From positions 34,284 to 98,283 of the forward strand of contig JAILPS010000029.1 in assembly GCA_024699325.1 (NCBI GenBank): DNA of 64,000 nt, read 5' to 3'. The notes under the pieces are model-generated. The model did not search any database. It was given only the letters and a program-made list of their open reading frames with translations, and was not told the DNA's origin. Source of the DNA: Lachnospiraceae bacterium (GTDB lineage Bacteria > Bacillota > Clostridia > Lachnospirales > Lachnospiraceae). Position 1 is the first letter of the stretch, and each line of letters begins with the position of its first letter. Below are positions 63,588 to 64,000 of this stretch, piece after piece. The position numbers and the translations under genes were made by a program.

Positions 63588-63901
63588 TGCCCTCGTATAC
63601 ACTTCCGCACCAAATGTGATGTGTCGACACGTTAGGTTGAGGCAGGCGGTAGGGGCGGGCCGCTATGATGACCGGGCCAGCTACACGGGTCTCCCTCTAC
63701 GTGCGGGGCCGCTACTCTGACCAGACCCGCTACACGGGCCTCCCACTACATGACCAGGCCCGCTACACGGGCCTCCAACTACATGACCCATCCACACTAT
63801 CTATTTATGCACTATAAAATATTGCAAAAATTCTCACAAAATCGCGCATTTTTGAAGCTAATTTGACCTTATGGTACATGTTCTTTTGGATTCCCCACTA
63901 G

Positions 63902-63907
63902 TATAAT
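63902..63907 (+). promoter_or_regulatory. -10 box upstream of the truncated right-end gene
   Basis: TATAAT lies 44 bases before the TTG start; a good -35 was not found. The sequence further upstream (TTGACC-TTATGGTACAT) resembles that before the Rpn gene at 33.4 kb. Confidence 0.45.
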
Positions 63908-63951
63908 TAGTTTCAGGCGCCTAACATATCAAATATCGTATGGAGGGGATT

Positions 63952-64000
63952 TTGAAAGATGAATTGATAGGGATGGGTAAACCATCCAATACGGCTTATG
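63952..64000 (+). CDS. Start of a probable second Rpn-family gene (truncated by window end)
   Basis: TTG 63952 after GGAGGGG reads 'KDELIGMGKPSNTAY' to the window edge. The 'P-(S/T)-x-TAY' start resembles 'NSPTAYDDAF' of the Rpn gene at 33.5 kb, and a shared upstream element supports the pairing. Only 16 residues are visible, so the call is tentative. Confidence 0.45.
   Translation, partial: MKDELIGMGKPSNTAY

Larger units (their letters stand above)
63331..63786. repeat. GC-rich 33-bp hairpin repeats in two blocks
   Basis: Each good unit contains GGCCCG-CTACA-CGGGCC, a 6-bp stem with a 5-base loop. Copies start at 63331 and 63364 (33 apart), and at 63721 and 63754 (33 apart) as CCAGRCCCGCTACACGGGCC followed by TCCNACTACATGA; degenerate copies lie at about 63652, 63672 and 63705. 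They flank a 270-base stretch holding the inverted-repeat structure below. Nothing coding is supported here, and the track ORFs are shadows. Confidence 0.85.

Noticed and set aside
63208-63619. ORFs of 98, 77 and 102 aa
   Set aside because: They read through a terminator, hairpin repeats and the inverted-repeat structure; their sequence mirrors the DNA repeats.

Overview
The window looks like a chromosome segment of an anaerobic Firmicute, most likely a Lachnospiraceae member from the gut or rumen. This is inferred from a PL9-type pectate lyase with a cell-wall anchor tail, several c-di-GMP proteins, strong GGAGG ribosome binding sites, and the family make-up. No rRNA, tRNA or CRISPR array was recognised, so the species cannot be fixed. 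Bases 1 to about 27540 are an AT-rich defence island. Bases 27600 to 64000 are visibly richer in GC and read mostly as resident chromosome. LAYOUT, DEFENCE ISLAND: (1) the end of a type I restriction-modification locus: a 5'-truncated ORF, hsdS, a tyrosine recombinase that probably shuffles hsdS specificity, hsdR, and a GIY-YIG/DUF4357 protein; (2) two unrelated tandem-repeat arrays side by side, 24-bp and 34-bp units; (3) a complete Wadjet operon jetABCD, followed by a large metallophosphoesterase with pentapeptide-like stretches and an IENR1-like DNA-binding tail; (4) a compact, apparently undescribed cassette: dynamin-like GTPase, HerA/FtsK-type ATPase, WHH (HNH/Endo VII) nuclease, SUKH-family immunity protein; (5) an mcrBC type IV restriction pair whose McrB carries an EVE-like domain. 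LAYOUT, SECOND CLUSTER (27.6-33.4 kb, higher GC): an AAA ATPase, unknown proteins, a possible GIY-YIG protein, an XRE repressor with a textbook operator laid over its own promoter, an HNH endonuclease, a SAM methyltransferase and an AlkZ-related protein. Next comes an Rpn/PD-(D/E)XK transposase-like gene whose ribosome binding site can be hidden only in read-through transcripts. The start of what looks like a second copy lies at the right edge of the window. LAYOUT, HOUSEKEEPING AND SURFACE GENES (34.5-63.3 kb): two beta-helix surface proteins, a lipoprotein, a 1478-residue pectate lyase, and a c-di-GMP cluster (GGDEF-EAL, TerB-like, a broken GGDEF gene, a giant PAS/GGDEF/EAL protein). These are followed by an acyl-ACP thioesterase, a PAP2 phosphatase, an AEC transporter, superoxide dismutase, a SanA/YdcF-like protein, an MFS transporter, a glycerophosphodiester phosphodiesterase, an iron alcohol dehydrogenase, a DUF2075 helicase with an N-terminal nuclease-like domain, and O-acetylhomoserine sulfhydrylase. 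The right end holds GC-rich hairpin repeats and a nested inverted-repeat structure. HOW IT WORKS TOGETHER: the island stacks systems aimed at different signatures of foreign DNA: unmethylated DNA (type I RM), small circular DNA (Wadjet), modified DNA (McrBC), and an unknown trigger for the GTPase-HerA-nuclease cassette. The cassette's self-encoded immunity protein implies a nuclease dangerous to its own cell. All functional statements rest on motif reading; no database search was run.
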